DNA of 64,000 bases from Kingdonia uniflora (taxonomy: Eukaryota > Streptophyta > Magnoliopsida > Ranunculales > Circaeasteraceae): contig JACGCM010000310.1 in assembly GCA_014058105.1 (NCBI GenBank), forward strand, positions 310,001 to 374,000. Direction: 5' to 3'. A model generated the notes under the pieces. It made no database searches and had not been told where the DNA came from. It worked only from the letters and a program-made list of their open reading frames with translations. Positions 48,090 through 59,506 of the stretch are shown here, in pieces; position 1 is the first letter of the stretch; the number at the start of each line of letters is the position of its first letter. A program made the position numbers and the translations under genes.

Positions 48090-50333
48090 TAATGATAATA
48101 TCATTTCAATCGCCTAGTGTTCCATGGATTTGGGATTCGGACTTATTTTTCTGTCATGAGATAGTACGATCCCAGACTAGTTTGGCCAATGATGAGGAAA
48201 GGACCTTCCTAATTTTTTGTAAACTTTCCAGCATGTGCTTCTTTTCTGTGCTGCGGGATTTTTTTGAGAACGAGATCGTCGATTTGGAACTTACGGCTTC
48301 AGACTCCTTTGTTGTACGAGCTCGCCAGCATATGGTGATATCGACCTAGGTTGGCAATAACGTATTCCCTAGTTTTATCAATCCAGTTGATATTACAAGC
48401 TAACTCAAACTCATTTTCCTCATCTGTAAGCTTGTGATCTCTGACAGTATAGTAGTACTCTGTTGGAATGACGGCCTCTATGCCATAAGCCAGAAGGAAG
48501 GGGGAGCAGCCAGTTGATTGTCGTAGAGTAGTAGGGTACGCCCATAGGACGTGGGGAAGCTCGCATATCTAGCTTCCTTTTTTTGTGATTGAAGCCTTTT
48601 CTTGAGTCCATCCACTATGGTTTTGTTGGTAATTTCAGCTTGTCCGTTGCCTTGTGAGTAGTATGGATTGGATGGTGAATGGATGATATTGTATTTGTTA
48701 AGGAAGGCTACGATACTTTTACCAACGAACTGCGGCCCGTTATCGATCCAAATCAGGTGGGGGCATCCAAACCATATGATAATCTGTTCCCATATAAAAG
48801 ATATGACCTCTTCTTCTCTAGTTCGACAAAGATGAAGTATTTCTACTCATTATGTAAAATAATTTGTTACTACCAGTAAGAAGTGTCGGTTACCTGATGT
48901 ATTAGGGAATTTTCCCATAAAATTGAGCGCCTACCGCTTGAATGGCCAGAACACCTTGTTTGCATGTAGTTCGAGTGCTGGGGCGCGGATCATATGTCCA
49001 TGTCATTGACATGCATCATATTTGCGCGAGTACTCTTCTGCCTACTTGTGCATTTCTGTCCAGAATACTCCTTTTGTAATTGTTATGTTAGTAAGTGATC
49101 GACCTGCGACATGGGAGACACAAGTTCATTTATGTAAATCTTTGAGTATTCTATCAGTTTTCTTCTTCAAGAGGCACTTAAGATAAGGCCTTGTGGCTGA
49201 GCGGTGATATAGACAACCATTCTGGACAGTATAACGTTTCAAATTTTTGATCAACTTTTGACCCTTTTTTGGATCTGTGGAAGGGGACCGTCGCATTTGT
49301 TCTTTAGGCCAAGATAGGCAATAAAGGGTTTTTGCCAATTGTCGTCCTCTTCTTCATTGCCCCTAGTGTTGATCCTGCATATAGAATGAAGATCAATGTT
49401 GGGGGTGGATATCACTTCGATCTGTAGATATCGTGGTTCTGTACCCAAGACCTCGGCCAAATAAGTCAAGGAATTGGCATGTCTGTTCTTTCCTTAAGGT
49501 AAATAATTGAGAGTTGCTTTCGCAAATCTGCTCATCCAATAGGTAACGAGGGCTGCATATTCGATCATCTTGCCATTTTTCTTATACTGTTATAAGTAAT
49601 GGTGGACGATGAGTAAAGAATCTATATAGATTGAAAGATTAGGGACGCCTAGCCCGAGTGCTAAGTCGAGTCCATGAATTAAAACTTCGTACTCTGTGAC
49701 ATTATTGGAGGCTTCAAAATCCAAGCGGATTGATTTCTCGATTCTGTTGTTGGTAGGGGTAATCAGTATAATTCCAATTCCTAACCCTGTAGGTCCTGCT
49801 GAACCATTTATAAGAAGTCTCCACCCTTTCCATGTAATCCATTCAGCTCGTGCATCAAATGAACTGGTAGGTGGATCTTCTGTAATTTCATCTGTAAGGT
49901 CAGGATCATGCTCCTCCCAATCAGAATCTTCAATAAGAAAATCTATGAGAAAATTGGCAACGGCCTGACCTTTTTCTAAATGTCGTTGTTCGAACTTGAT
50001 ATCATGTTCTCCCAAATTGACTGACCATTGCTGCACTCTTTGTGATTTTTCTTTTTTAGATAAAACTTCCTGAAGTGGGTAGTTTGTCATGGCTTTGACT
50101 GAATGAGCTTGAAAGTAGTGTTTAAGTTTCTATGAAGTATATCCAAGAGTTAGAAGGAGTCTCTCGATTTCAGAATACCTCGTTTATGCTAGAGTTAGGG
50201 TTTTACTGATAAAATAGACTGGTTTTTTTACTTTGCCCACAAGTCGAATGAGTACCGAGCTGATAGAAGTATCTGTAATTGCTATGTTGTACTTGTCTGC
50301 CAGGGCATGGATCGTTTCCTTAAAAAATCTTCC
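48090..50333 (-). pseudogene. pol: Tat-2 pol: end of RT, RNase H, integrase
   Basis: Reading leftward from 50333: KETIHALADKYNIAI and KVKKPVYFISKTLTLA (end of the RT/RNase H module). Then comes RNase H with WRLLINGSAG and EASNNVTEYEVLIHGLDLAL (49590-50090, 166 open codons). As in Tat-1 the V-D-G Asp is Asn. The linker has ICRINTRGNEEEDDNWQKPF and NGCLYHRSATRPYLKCLLKK (49126-49469). Integrase lies at 48090-48900 (GQAEITNKTIVDGLKKR, TGCSPFLLAYGIEAVIPTE) and ends at NPWNTRRLK near 48090-48125. All catalytic modules upstream of this point are absent. Confidence 0.85.
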
Positions 50334-51762
50334 ATTACTTATTACCCTAGAGGTGAAAACAGACATGTTGATGCCCTCGTATATATATCTACTATGTTAG
50401 GCAAGTACGAATCTCGAACACTCCATATCGAAGTACTCGAATGCCCAAGTATCGACCAGATGAAAGTCAATACCATTATTACAGGGGGCGAGAGTCTCGA
50501 TCCCGATGACTGGCGCACACCCTTCCTTGCTTATTTACATAGTTCTACCCTCCCGGAATATCCCAAAGCCAAACGCTCGTTACTGGAAAACTACCGCAGA
50601 TACACCATTCTCGAAGGTAGACTACACCATAAATCTACAAATAGCGTACACCTCCGCTGCATCTCTCAAAACAAAGCCACTACCATACTTACCGAACTTC
50701 ACGAAGGTAACTACGGTGCTCACACTACTGGTCGATCTATGCCTCTTTGAGTTATAACACAGGGGTTATTCTGGCCTAATATGAAGAAATAATCTGAAGA
50801 GTATGAGAAACACTATGACAAATGCCAATGTCACACCCATAACAAACGAAGCCCTTCACAAGACCTCCATTGTAGCCAAGTTGCTTAGCCGTTCAAAAGG
50901 TGAGCCATCAATCTGGTTGACCCTTTCCCTAAAGCTTTGGGTAGCCAAGAACATATTCTTATAGCCACATATTACTTTACTAAGTGGGTCGAAGTTGTGC
51001 CTCTATGTCGAACAAGAGAGGTAGAAGTCATCAAGTTCTAATGGAAAAATATCATCGCATGTTTTTGTTGCCCTCACATGATTCGATGTGACAATGGTCC
51101 ACAGTTTGCTGGGAACAAAGTCTACAATTCCTCAAGAAGTACAACATTATCCTTTTAATCTCAACACCTTATTACCCACAGGGGAATGGTCAGGTTGAAG
51201 CAATCAATAAAACTATAGCTGACGGTCTTAAGAAATGGGTCGATAAGAAGAAAGGTCGATAGGTTCAAGAATTACAATATGTACTCTGGGCCTATCGCAC
51301 CAAACCAAGAAAGGTGACGGGCTGCACTCCTTTCCTCCATGCTTTCGGTACCAAAACTGTGATGCCTACTCAGTTCGAAGTGCCAGCGCGTGACCCTGAC
51401 CTCCCTGATGAAGATAACTAGTTCGAACTTGGATGCAATATGTTATGGATTGATGAAATCAGTGACTGAGCCATCGCTAACCTCGGCCACTACCATCTCT
51501 CTCTCCATAAGTCCTATAACAAAAGAGTTTGACTACGCAGTTTCAATATTAGAGATTTGGTACTTCGATGAGTCACACCCTCTTCGAAGCCTCGATATGC
51601 CGGGAAGCTAGCCGAGTCCTGGGAAGGACCTTATGTCGTGTACGGCAAAACCGACAAAGGATCCTATTATCTAATGACAGAAGCCGAGGAGCCCCTACCC
51701 AACCCTTGGAACACAATGCAGTTAGCCTCATACAACAGGCCGCGAACACCATCTTGTTTAAC
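50334..51762 (+). pseudogene. pol: Tat-3 pol: end of RNase H and integrase
   Basis: Opens at ITYYPRGENRHVDALVYI (end of RNase H) and runs 130 codons to 50750 (TLHIEVLECPSIDQ, DWRTPFLAYLHSSTLPEYP, ILEGRLHHKS). Integrase follows in several frames: ATYYFTKWVEVVPLCRTRE near 50965-51025, IRCDNGPQFAGN near 51080 (catalytic Asp kept), GQVEAINKTIADGLKKW near 51190, TGCTPFLHAFGTKTVMPTQ near 51318. It ends at GSYYLMTEAEEPLPNPWNT near 51660-51720. Confidence 0.85.
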
Positions 51763-51827
51763 TGATGTAAATACAACATAATAAATGAACATATTTTTTA
51801 TCCCCTGAACTTCATGTTCTATCTTAA

Positions 51828-52430
51828 AGTGAACGTCTTGGACAAATCAAAGTATCACGTCAACCCTTTGACCCGACTGATACTTGGGGGCGACCTCAAA
51901 GTTTTTCAAGGTTTCAATTTGAGGAAACCCAAGGGGCATGAATGGCCAGTAGAACGAACCCTCGAGGATGCATTGAGGCCGACCACATAATGCTTTATTT
52001 AGCTCAATCCCGCAGATTGACCCGGGGTCGACCTTCGAAGTCCATTGAACTTCTTGGACAAACCTAAGTATCACATCAACCCTTCGACCCAACTGATACT
52101 TGGGGGCGACCTCAAAGTTTTTCAATGATCCAATTCGAGCAAACCCGAGGGGCATTAATGACCAGTAAACCGGACCATAGGGGATGCATTGGGGCTGACC
52201 ACATAATGATTTGTTTAGGCTCAATCTTGTGGATAGACCCAGGGGTGACCTTCAAAGTCCAATGAACTTCTTGAACAAACCTAAGTATCACGTTAACCCT
52301 TCGACCTGACTGATACTTGGGGGCGACCTCAAAGTTATTTGAGTTTCTAGTTCGAGCAATCTTATGTGGCATGAATTATTGACAGACCGGACACTCATGA
52401 ATACAATATAGCCGACCACATCATCCTTCG
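51828..52430. repeat. Tat-3 3'UTR tandem repeat, 216-bp unit, about 2.8 copies
   Basis: GATACTTGGGGGCGACCTCAAA recurs with CGACCTCAAA at 51891, 52107 and 52324, giving spacings of 216 and 217. Each unit also has AAGTATCACGT/ATC-AACCCTT, GGGGCAT-AATG, GATGCATTG and CCGACCACATAATG. The third unit is partial and more diverged. The repeat lies right after pol. The 125- and 86-codon minus-strand ORFs here are by-products of the repeat. Confidence 0.9.
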
Positions 52431-52680
52431 ATCCTCGACGTCAAAAACTTTCCATACTTTTATTCTCATGCAAACATAAAAGCATACATACACACTAGCA
52501 ATTTAAATCAACTACATACATACAGGCAGCTCAAGTTCAATCACATTACACATTGTTCGAGTACTACCGATCCAGTATACTTAGTTCAAATTCAACATCA
52601 TTCAAATTCAATATTACAACATGTTAAGGAGAAAGTGTTCTACAAAAAACCAAACAAAATACCTTCTACAAATACCATAC
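52431..52680. other. Tat-3 3'UTR remainder
   Basis: Between the tandem repeat and the antisense ORF. Short ATACATACA-type and TTCAAATTCAA-type simple repeats, nothing else. Confidence 0.4.
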
Positions 52681-53311
52681 TTATACAGGATTGGCCACAT
52701 TCTCTCCTTGATCTTTAACAGCAACACCTCCGCTAACTTTGACGGTTGGGTTCATTCCTGAAACATCAGCAGCACCTTCGCTTGCAGAAACCCCATCAAC
52801 ATTTTTAGCACCATTCCCCTCGACCACGGGACCAACTACAACATCTCCAGCACCTCCCCCTTCAGGGTCCACTCCCATCCCCTCTGCCTACGTAATATCT
52901 TCGACAGCATGCTCGTCGGTCGAAGAAAAGCGCACAAAGGACTCTAGATTATACCCCAACCCATCTATAAAGTTCTTCAGAACTGTGGTCATATCATACT
53001 CCTCATCATTTTGCACCTAGAAGCGGGATTTGTTATCCTTCAGCTGCTCCTCCATCTCAGCCAGCTTCGCTTCCAACACTGTTCCCATTATTAACAATCG
53101 CAGCCTCGACTTTCCTTGCAGTGTTGGCTCTAATCTATAACTTCTCACATCCTAGTATACCAACCTGGGTCTCTAGTGACATAATGGTCCCCTGTACGGA
53201 AGTCAGACTGTCCCTCGCCTACTTTAGCTTTTCACTCGATACCTTTTAAGCTTTGTTATAAGCTTGGGCCCAAGTATTCACCTACACGAATACTCGACTA
53301 CTCAGCAGTTC
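52681..53311 (-). pseudogene. Tat-3 antisense ORF, C-terminal part
   Basis: Reads leftward from the solo LTR: SLETQVGILGCEKL and EAKLAEMEEQLKDN (coiled-coil-like), an acidic/hydrophobic NFIDGLGYN stretch, then MGVDPEGGGAGDVVVGPVVE and a Gly/Val/Asp-rich tail ending at 52681. Position and style (helices, then a low-complexity acidic tail) match the antisense ORFs of Tat-1 and Tat-2. Broken by stops. Confidence 0.55.
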
Positions 53312-54389
53312 TGATAGACACGTAATATTTACGTGTACAACTCCTAAATTTATATCTTCCTAGTCATTTATTAAATAAATGTGACACTAATAGTGTTTTT
53401 GTTTGTATTTACAGAAATCGCTCACATGATAAACAAGTTGTACATTTTTCTAATTTTTAACGAAGAACAAGGGTGATGCACTCCAACAATGATTCTCATT
53501 TGAAGTTGTCAACCAAAGGCCCATGTATGGAAGCCCATTGAAGAGAATTAGATATAGATACTATTCTCATGAGTTATAATATCTATGCATGATTTTAGGC
53601 ATTGTTTAGGGGATTTTATATTAATGGTGATATTTAGTAACCCTTCCTATACTCTATAAATAGGAGGGAAATTCCACCCATGAGGGATGATCTTGGAGAG
53701 TGTAAATTAAAGTTCATAGCAATAAAAATTATTCTTTCTCTTGTTCTTATCTTTTAATTTTATCGTAATAATAGTAGTATGGCAATGATCAAAGGGATGA
53801 GTAGCTAATTTTCTTAGCCAAGGCTAGAGGAAGCTCTACCCAATATAGCCTTAGTGTAGATTGTGTAGCTTAGTTAGAGTAATTACTTTCTCTTTATCCC
53901 ATAATTTTGCATATTGATTAGGAGAAATAATGAATCTATGTAACCATCTTGTTGGACCATAACAAGATAGGTTAGGAACATAGAGAAGATAACCTAATTC
54001 AAACTTATCAACCGGACCATGGTTGAGTAAGTTGGTTTATGGGCAGTTCCCAATTACTAAATCTCTTGTATCTTTAGATGTATTGCATATGCCCGACCAA
54101 GGATACGCGATATGGAAACTCATAATTTACTTTAATTATTTATACTATCTAACGGTTACAAAGGGTAGAACGGAATCGATGCCTTGGTTTTCCACTCCAA
54201 TTAATCTTGTAATTTGTTTCGTTTTTCTTTTTATTTCAAAACCTACACAAACTAATTATTGGATAAAACTAGTAGCTCGAAGTATAATTCGCACCACAAG
54301 TCTCTAGGGATATGACCCCGCTTACCCTTGTACTTAACAGTACACCATGCACTTGCCAGTCTTTTAAGATGTCAGTTTATAATCGATCA
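53312..54389 (+). repeat. Athila-1-family solo LTR with perfect AGTTC duplication
   Basis: Starts TGATAGACACG and ends AATCGATCA. AGTTC flanks both sides (53307-53311 and 54390-54394). It is similar to the Athila-1 LTRs along its length, including CTCTATAAATAGGAGG near 53650. It sits in the antisense zone of Tat-3. The internal region was lost by LTR-LTR recombination. Confidence 0.93.
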
Positions 54390-54394
54390 AGTTC

Positions 54395-57347
54395 TTGAAT
54401 CATAATTAAAACTTTGCAATTTCAAAAACACTTACCTGATACATAGCCTTGTTCATTTGCTTCGCGCTGCCTCGAAAGCCTAGCCATCGACGCGGTCATT
54501 ACTCGAGAGTTCTACTCCAGTTCGGCCTCGCGCTGCCTCGAGACGGCTGGTTCATCTTCATCCTCGACCATCTACTCACCTGGCCTCTTTCGCAGAGTTG
54601 TCTTCGTCTGCTGCCCAGTCGAAGCTTATTCAATGACCTTACCTTTACCTTTGATGGCCTGCCGCGGTACCTCGGGAATAATCTCAGGCACCCTCGGTCG
54701 TACCGTTCCAGATCCTCCTCACCGCTCCCTCGGCACTTAGCTTGACTTTCGACTCAACCTGTCATAGTCTATCTTTCCTACCCTCATCAAAGAATTTCCT
54801 TTTTTCCTTTTTTTTTGAGTGCCCAATAGCTGCAGGAACATCCCTCAATAAAGTGTCCATTTTCTTTCGCCTCTTACTGACAATACCCAACTTCCTAAAT
54901 ACCCAATTTACCCACTCCTCATCCTGGCTGATCAGCTCATAAATATAAGTCCTCGGATGCTTCAACGAATTATTCGAGGGCTCTGCAAAACAATGAAGAC
55001 AAATTCAACAATCTACTCGAACCACATAATAAATAGCCTTCGACTATTAACTTACTTGGATTATACAGCCTATGCTTCAGCTTATGTACCTCTTCCCTCT
55101 CTGTATTCTCATAATTACCCCTCACCACCACCAAATTCATATCCCACCCACGCCTAGTCGAACAAAGGTCAAATAACCATGGTTTGTCCGCATGGCATTA
55201 GATGTGATACGTATCTACCCTCTTATTTGCTTTCCTCGACTATAACGATATGATATCGAACTACTCGATCAAGCCCCTCCTCTCTGCCTTCAACTCCATA
55301 TTTATCCCCTCGACAACTCTCGTCATCTCATTAAAATTGTCATTCATCTGGCATGGGACAACATCCTAGAAATTCAATACCTGCTTTACTAGCCTTCAAA
55401 GAAGTAGATGCATGCCTAATCGAATCTGGCCTCTGAACACCATAATCCCCTCTTGGGGGGGTATCCTTGAATGAGAACTCGGCCCCTACTAGCACTAGTA
55501 TAATACCCACCTTCGATAACCTGTGTTTTAACATGAATCGATCCAGTCTCGCCGTTTCCTGAGTCGAGACTGGCCCCGCCGTTGTCCCCGAATCATCCCT
55601 ATTATTACTCTGCTCCTCTTCTCCTTCCTCCCTCATAACCCCTAAAAGTTTGGCATTGCCTTCATTCCCCTTTCCCTCCTCCTACTCAATTTTCTCTTCG
55701 TCACTCTCCCCGACTACTCGAGCCCTACGACAGCTCTAACTCGAAGTTCCAATCTCTGGCACTACCATAGCCAATCTATCAGCCTCATCCTCGAAGCTCG
55801 ACGGGTATGCATTATACCCTACAGAAGAAGAGGATCAAAATTAGATCGATATATTCGAGTATCAATTTTCTGTATCATATTATTTTTTACCCTCCCCAAA
55901 TCACCTAACCAGCAGTCGAATGTTCTACTGCAACCCAAACCACACCCTCACTCCTCCTAATTCACCACTTTGCCAGACCTCCAGCCACATGGATTACCCC
56001 CTTCCTCAATCACATAGTTACAGCCATATTGTTTGGAAACGGTGACTCTCTCTCTCTCCCCCCTCTTTAAATTTTACCCAAGGACAACAAAACTGCCTCA
56101 GTTTCCCCACTCACCATCATTACCACTCCTCCACTCCCCCCTCATTTTTGGCCACGATGTGTTTTACTAATATTTCCCTCACCTGCTCCAACGTATATGT
56201 TCACACTTACCACAGTAAAATACTATTTTAGCCCTCTCAAAGCTTCTGACATACTGCCCAAAGCTGTCAACTCAAACCCACGTATCACCTTCACATTTTT
56301 CCCATAACCTGAGGAAACATCATAATAACCTGCAGTGGCACACTACCCTAGGAATAGTATCATCTCTGACATGTCTGTTATTTCGGCTGTCAGATTTTAC
56401 AGTCGAAGCACCCATGCCTTCGCCAACCGACATTTTTGAGCCCTCCCGTGCGTTCGTTTACAAACCATCATCTACATTCTTCCACATCCCATCATACATA
56501 CATATTAGTACTCAAACCTTCAGTCAGTACTTTTCTTTATATAACTGAACCCCAATGTCTCACCATTTTTAGTCATTTTCATTACTTAAGCTCGACGTTC
56601 GACAGTTAATATCGCGCCTACTTTATCATTATCTACAACACCTAATATGGTTCGACTATCATACTTCGACGAACATATATTTTTTCATTCAGAAATAAAA
56701 TAAAATCCCTAAGGTCTACAAAAGAGGTGAAAGATAAAGAACACCAACAACACCACCACCACCAACAACAAAAAAAAACAACTACTCTGCCACAACTTTT
56801 CATAGAACCCCACCCCTATTTGTATACGGGGCAGTTCTTACAAAGCCCTACCTCATCCTCGACCACGTCCTCAGCATCTACCAGGTCTTCTGCCAGGTTT
56901 TTCAGCAGATAGTATCGATTACTGACGTTCGGCCCTAGCCACTCTACCAATGCTCGTACGGTATCCCACAGATGGCCTACCCCGGTTCCAGCTCCACTAA
57001 GTCGGGCAGCACCACGTCTAGCCCTTGATCCCCAAAGAATTTCTCCTTTAGGACAGCCGTCTTCTCTTCAATGCGTCGTTCTCTCGCCTCTATCCTCTTT
57101 TGGTACCATGCGTTTGGTGTAGTTTCCATGTTTGGTTTACTCAAAGAAGGCGAAGATAAATGCTGAAGAATCACACCCTAATACCCCCTTTTATACTTTG
57201 ATTAAAGGGCATTTATTACCCCCTTAATCACCACTTACATTAATTACTCTCCTTAATTACTTTCCTCGAAACTACCCACATTCAATAGTCAACTCTTCAA
57301 CTTCCCATACCTAACCGATTTTCTCAACACGCACCATCTACACCAAA
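54395..57347 (-). pseudogene. Tat-3 antisense ORF, N-terminal and central parts (heavily decayed)
   Basis: Minus-strand open pieces: METTPNAWYQKRIEARERR with a basic helical stretch (from about 57129 to 56977), a Glu/Ser/Thr-rich piece (55340-55636) and a basic piece with VNWVFRKLGIVSKRRKK (54762-54965). Each lies where the antisense ORF of the other Tat copies has coding sequence, but the frame is broken repeatedly and no single gene can be drawn. The stretch 55900-56720 shows nothing I can support. Confidence 0.4.
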
Positions 57348-58041
57348 TATAGTAGCCTACTCGTAGCCTTCTAGTACTAGTCGAATACTCGAAGGCTGCA
57401 TCGAAACCTACCTAGAGACTCGAAGCCCAACTAGACAGCAACTAAGTCTAAGAAGTCTTCCGACATCAATCGAATGTTCGAAGACATATTAGTTAAAGTA
57501 CAAGACAGACTGCCAGCACCATAATTCAGCATCAGTAACAGAGAAACTTTGACCATGGTAATACATGGTCGAAGGCAGACACGTCTGACAGCCAGCTCAC
57601 CATATAGAACAGTGAAATGAGCCGCCTGACAGCTACAGTGTCAGAACCGACTCCGAGTACAAAACAGTTGTCCCCAAAAGATATACATGTAACCTAACCT
57701 CCCATGGTGACTCGGCCCTTTCTATATCCTATAAATAAGGAGGAGGAGGAGGCACTATGAAGGGGTTAGAAAATCTCTCCCTGAAAACCCTACAAGATTA
57801 CGTTCGAATACCTTATAACTCATTCTCCTCTTTGACCTATCTGTTAACTCGATATATATAACATCAGTCATTCAAAATCCTCGCTAGAGGTCGTGGAATA
57901 ACCCATTCTAGGACTCCACGCAAGTGTGTTATTCCTGTAATATTGCTTATTATTATCTTACATGCTTGTTTAAACCCTAGGTTGAAGATAACCCCGTGGT
58001 GTAAGAGCTAGTTTCCCCTCTTATGAAACTTAGTCCCTACA
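57348..58041 (+). repeat. Tat-3 3' LTR
   Basis: The start TATAGTAGCCTACTCG resembles TGTAGTAGCATATT of the Tat-1 LTR. TCCTATAAATAAGGAGG near 57729 is the TATA box. The end GGTGTAAGAGCTAGTTTCCC...CCTACA resembles the end of the Tat-2 LTR (GGTGTAAGATCTAATTT on its own strand). PPR coding sequence starts at 58042. The 5' boundary is inferred by similarity. Confidence 0.65.
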
Positions 58042-58605
58042 TTTAGCGTTTACACGGAGATGTTAGAGAATGGTTTCGAAATAAACGAGAAATTAATGAG
58101 CATCCTTTTTAAAGGGATTTGCAGAAAATCGTGGACTAACGGAGAGTTATTGGAAGATGTCGAGGAAGTGTTTAAGAGAATCAAAGAAATGGGATCAAGT
58201 CCTTACCCTTACACATATAGTATGGTGATCCAAGGCTATAGAGGAGAGACAGACAAGGTTATAGCTAATTTTCATGAGATGCTGAAAATTGGGTATTTTC
58301 CTCGCATGGTTACTTTTAATGCTGTTATTGGAGCCCTTTGTAGTGAGGGAAAGGTTGACAAAGCCTTGTATGTTTTGGTCCTTTTTAATAGTTTTGAATT
58401 CATTCTAAGTAAAATTGCTTAAAACCTATTGATTGATAAATTTAATCAACTGGAATGGTTGTTGGATACTTGTAAAGTGTACGGGGAAGCCTTGAAATGT
58501 GGTGTGGTTCCCCATCGTCAACCAAAAAGAACTTTAGACGGGCGAGAGTGCACTTCTGGAGCCGTTAAGTTGAATACGTTGGAACATAAAACTAATACTG
58601 GTTGA
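58042..58605 (+). pseudogene. PPR protein pseudogene, 3' part
   Basis: From 58042 one frame reads FSVYTEMLENGFEINEK, EEVFKRIKEMGSSPYPYTYS, MVIQGYRGETDKVIANFHEM and TFNAVIGALCSEGKVDKALY, typical PPR repeats. A TAA at 58420-58422 sits before NLLIDKFNQLEWLLDTCKVY, which is PPR-like and continues in the same frame to a TGA at 58603-58605. With the 5' part (29650-30019) this makes one gene with two nonsense codons, split by about 28 kb. Confidence 0.82.
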
Positions 58606-59495
58606 GGTCCATGAAAAATGAGATCTCCTATCTGTTTCGCTCTCATTGCTTGGGATGTGTTAAAATGTGGTAGTACCGATATTTCTGTCAATTAAACTTC
58701 ATATCAAAGTTTCGGAAATTGAAGTTCGAGATTATCGAGGAGAATTTCTTCCCAAAAGTGAAAGAAAGAAACGCTTGCAATTTGGAAGGCGTCAAGGCTT
58801 GGACTTCACTATATGTAGAGTTCATTGATATCAGGTATTTCACTTATCCATTTTTTTTCTTCATTAAAGTATTTAATATGCTGTTTAGTTAGAAAGTTGA
58901 TATATAGCATAGAGTAGGCAATAGTAGATGTATGATCCATACAAACCGGCAATTAAGAGTTCCTTTGATACTAGGAAGAGTAAAGTGTACGTTTGAAGAA
59001 ATTAAAAAATTTGTCCTAGATAATTTCACTCTTTTATATAATGACGTCAATAGTTATCACTCTCTCTAAGGCTTCAGTAGACAAGAAAGGCTATCCCCGT
59101 TTTTTGAGCACGGAGGGGAGCTTATATTCCGTAGTTGGGAGCATTTTGAGAGCATGAAGAACAGAGTGGTGAAATGGATTAAAATATACTGGAAAGGGCA
59201 TAAAAATAACCTACAAATGCATCTGTATACAAATAAATGGCAGCAATTTTGAAATCTATGGGAGGAACTGGAAGAAGAAAAAAAACCATCATTTTTGAAG
59301 GAAGGTTTGCAAAAGTATATTTGGTTAGAGTGGAATATAACCAGGAAGATGAAGTGAAAGATATTTTGAATATATAATAAGCTTTCAATGCTTTCTAGTT
59401 GCTTTGAGTTTAAGAGTTAGAGCTCATTGCTGACCTGGTGAATTTCTTTTCCAGTTTTTCCTCTTTTCGTAAAGTATCTATTGTATTTGTATACA
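58606..59495. other. Intergenic DNA with no named gene
   Basis: Some plus-strand stretches look once-coding (for example GRFAKVYLVRVEYNQEDEVK near 59295-59365), but I do not recognise a family or a consistent exon structure. The minus-strand ORF at 59179-59388 is its shadow. Confidence 0.3.
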
Positions 59496-59506
59496 TAGAT
59501 TATATA

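Larger units (their letters stand above)
30020..50333 (-). mobile_element. Tat-2: minus-strand Tat-lineage element, 5' half missing, interrupted by a MITE and Athila-2
   Basis: From left to right: 3' LTR (30020-30610), antisense coding zone on the plus strand (30994-35567 and 46661-47580), 3'UTR with a 47-bp tandem repeat, then integrase and RNase H on the minus strand (48090-50333). RT, protease, gag and 5' LTR are absent. At about 50333 it meets Tat-3 in the opposite orientation. A Harbinger-type MITE at 35571, carrying Athila-2, is inserted in the antisense zone. The left LTR abuts PPR coding sequence. Confidence 0.82.
50334..58041 (+). mobile_element. Tat-3: plus-strand Tat-lineage element, 5' half missing
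   Basis: Begins at the junction with Tat-2 inside RNase H, continues with integrase to 51762, then a 216-bp tandem repeat, an antisense zone on the minus strand (52681-57174, cut by an Athila solo LTR) and a 3' LTR ending at 58041 against PPR sequence. Its integrase is closer to Tat-1 than to Tat-2. Numerous stops. Confidence 0.8.

Noticed and set aside
48679..48879. 66-codon plus-strand ORF
   Set aside because: Overlaps Tat-2 integrase, which is conserved on the minus strand.
51847..52372. Two long minus-strand ORFs (125 and 86 codons) with repeated protein sequence
   Set aside because: The repetition comes from the 216-bp DNA repeat; a unit length divisible by three keeps one frame open. 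No sign of a real protein.
54449..54745. 98-codon Arg/Ser-rich plus-strand ORF resembling an SR protein
   Set aside because: It is the complement of a charged minus-strand antisense-ORF region of Tat-3; no RNA-binding motif.
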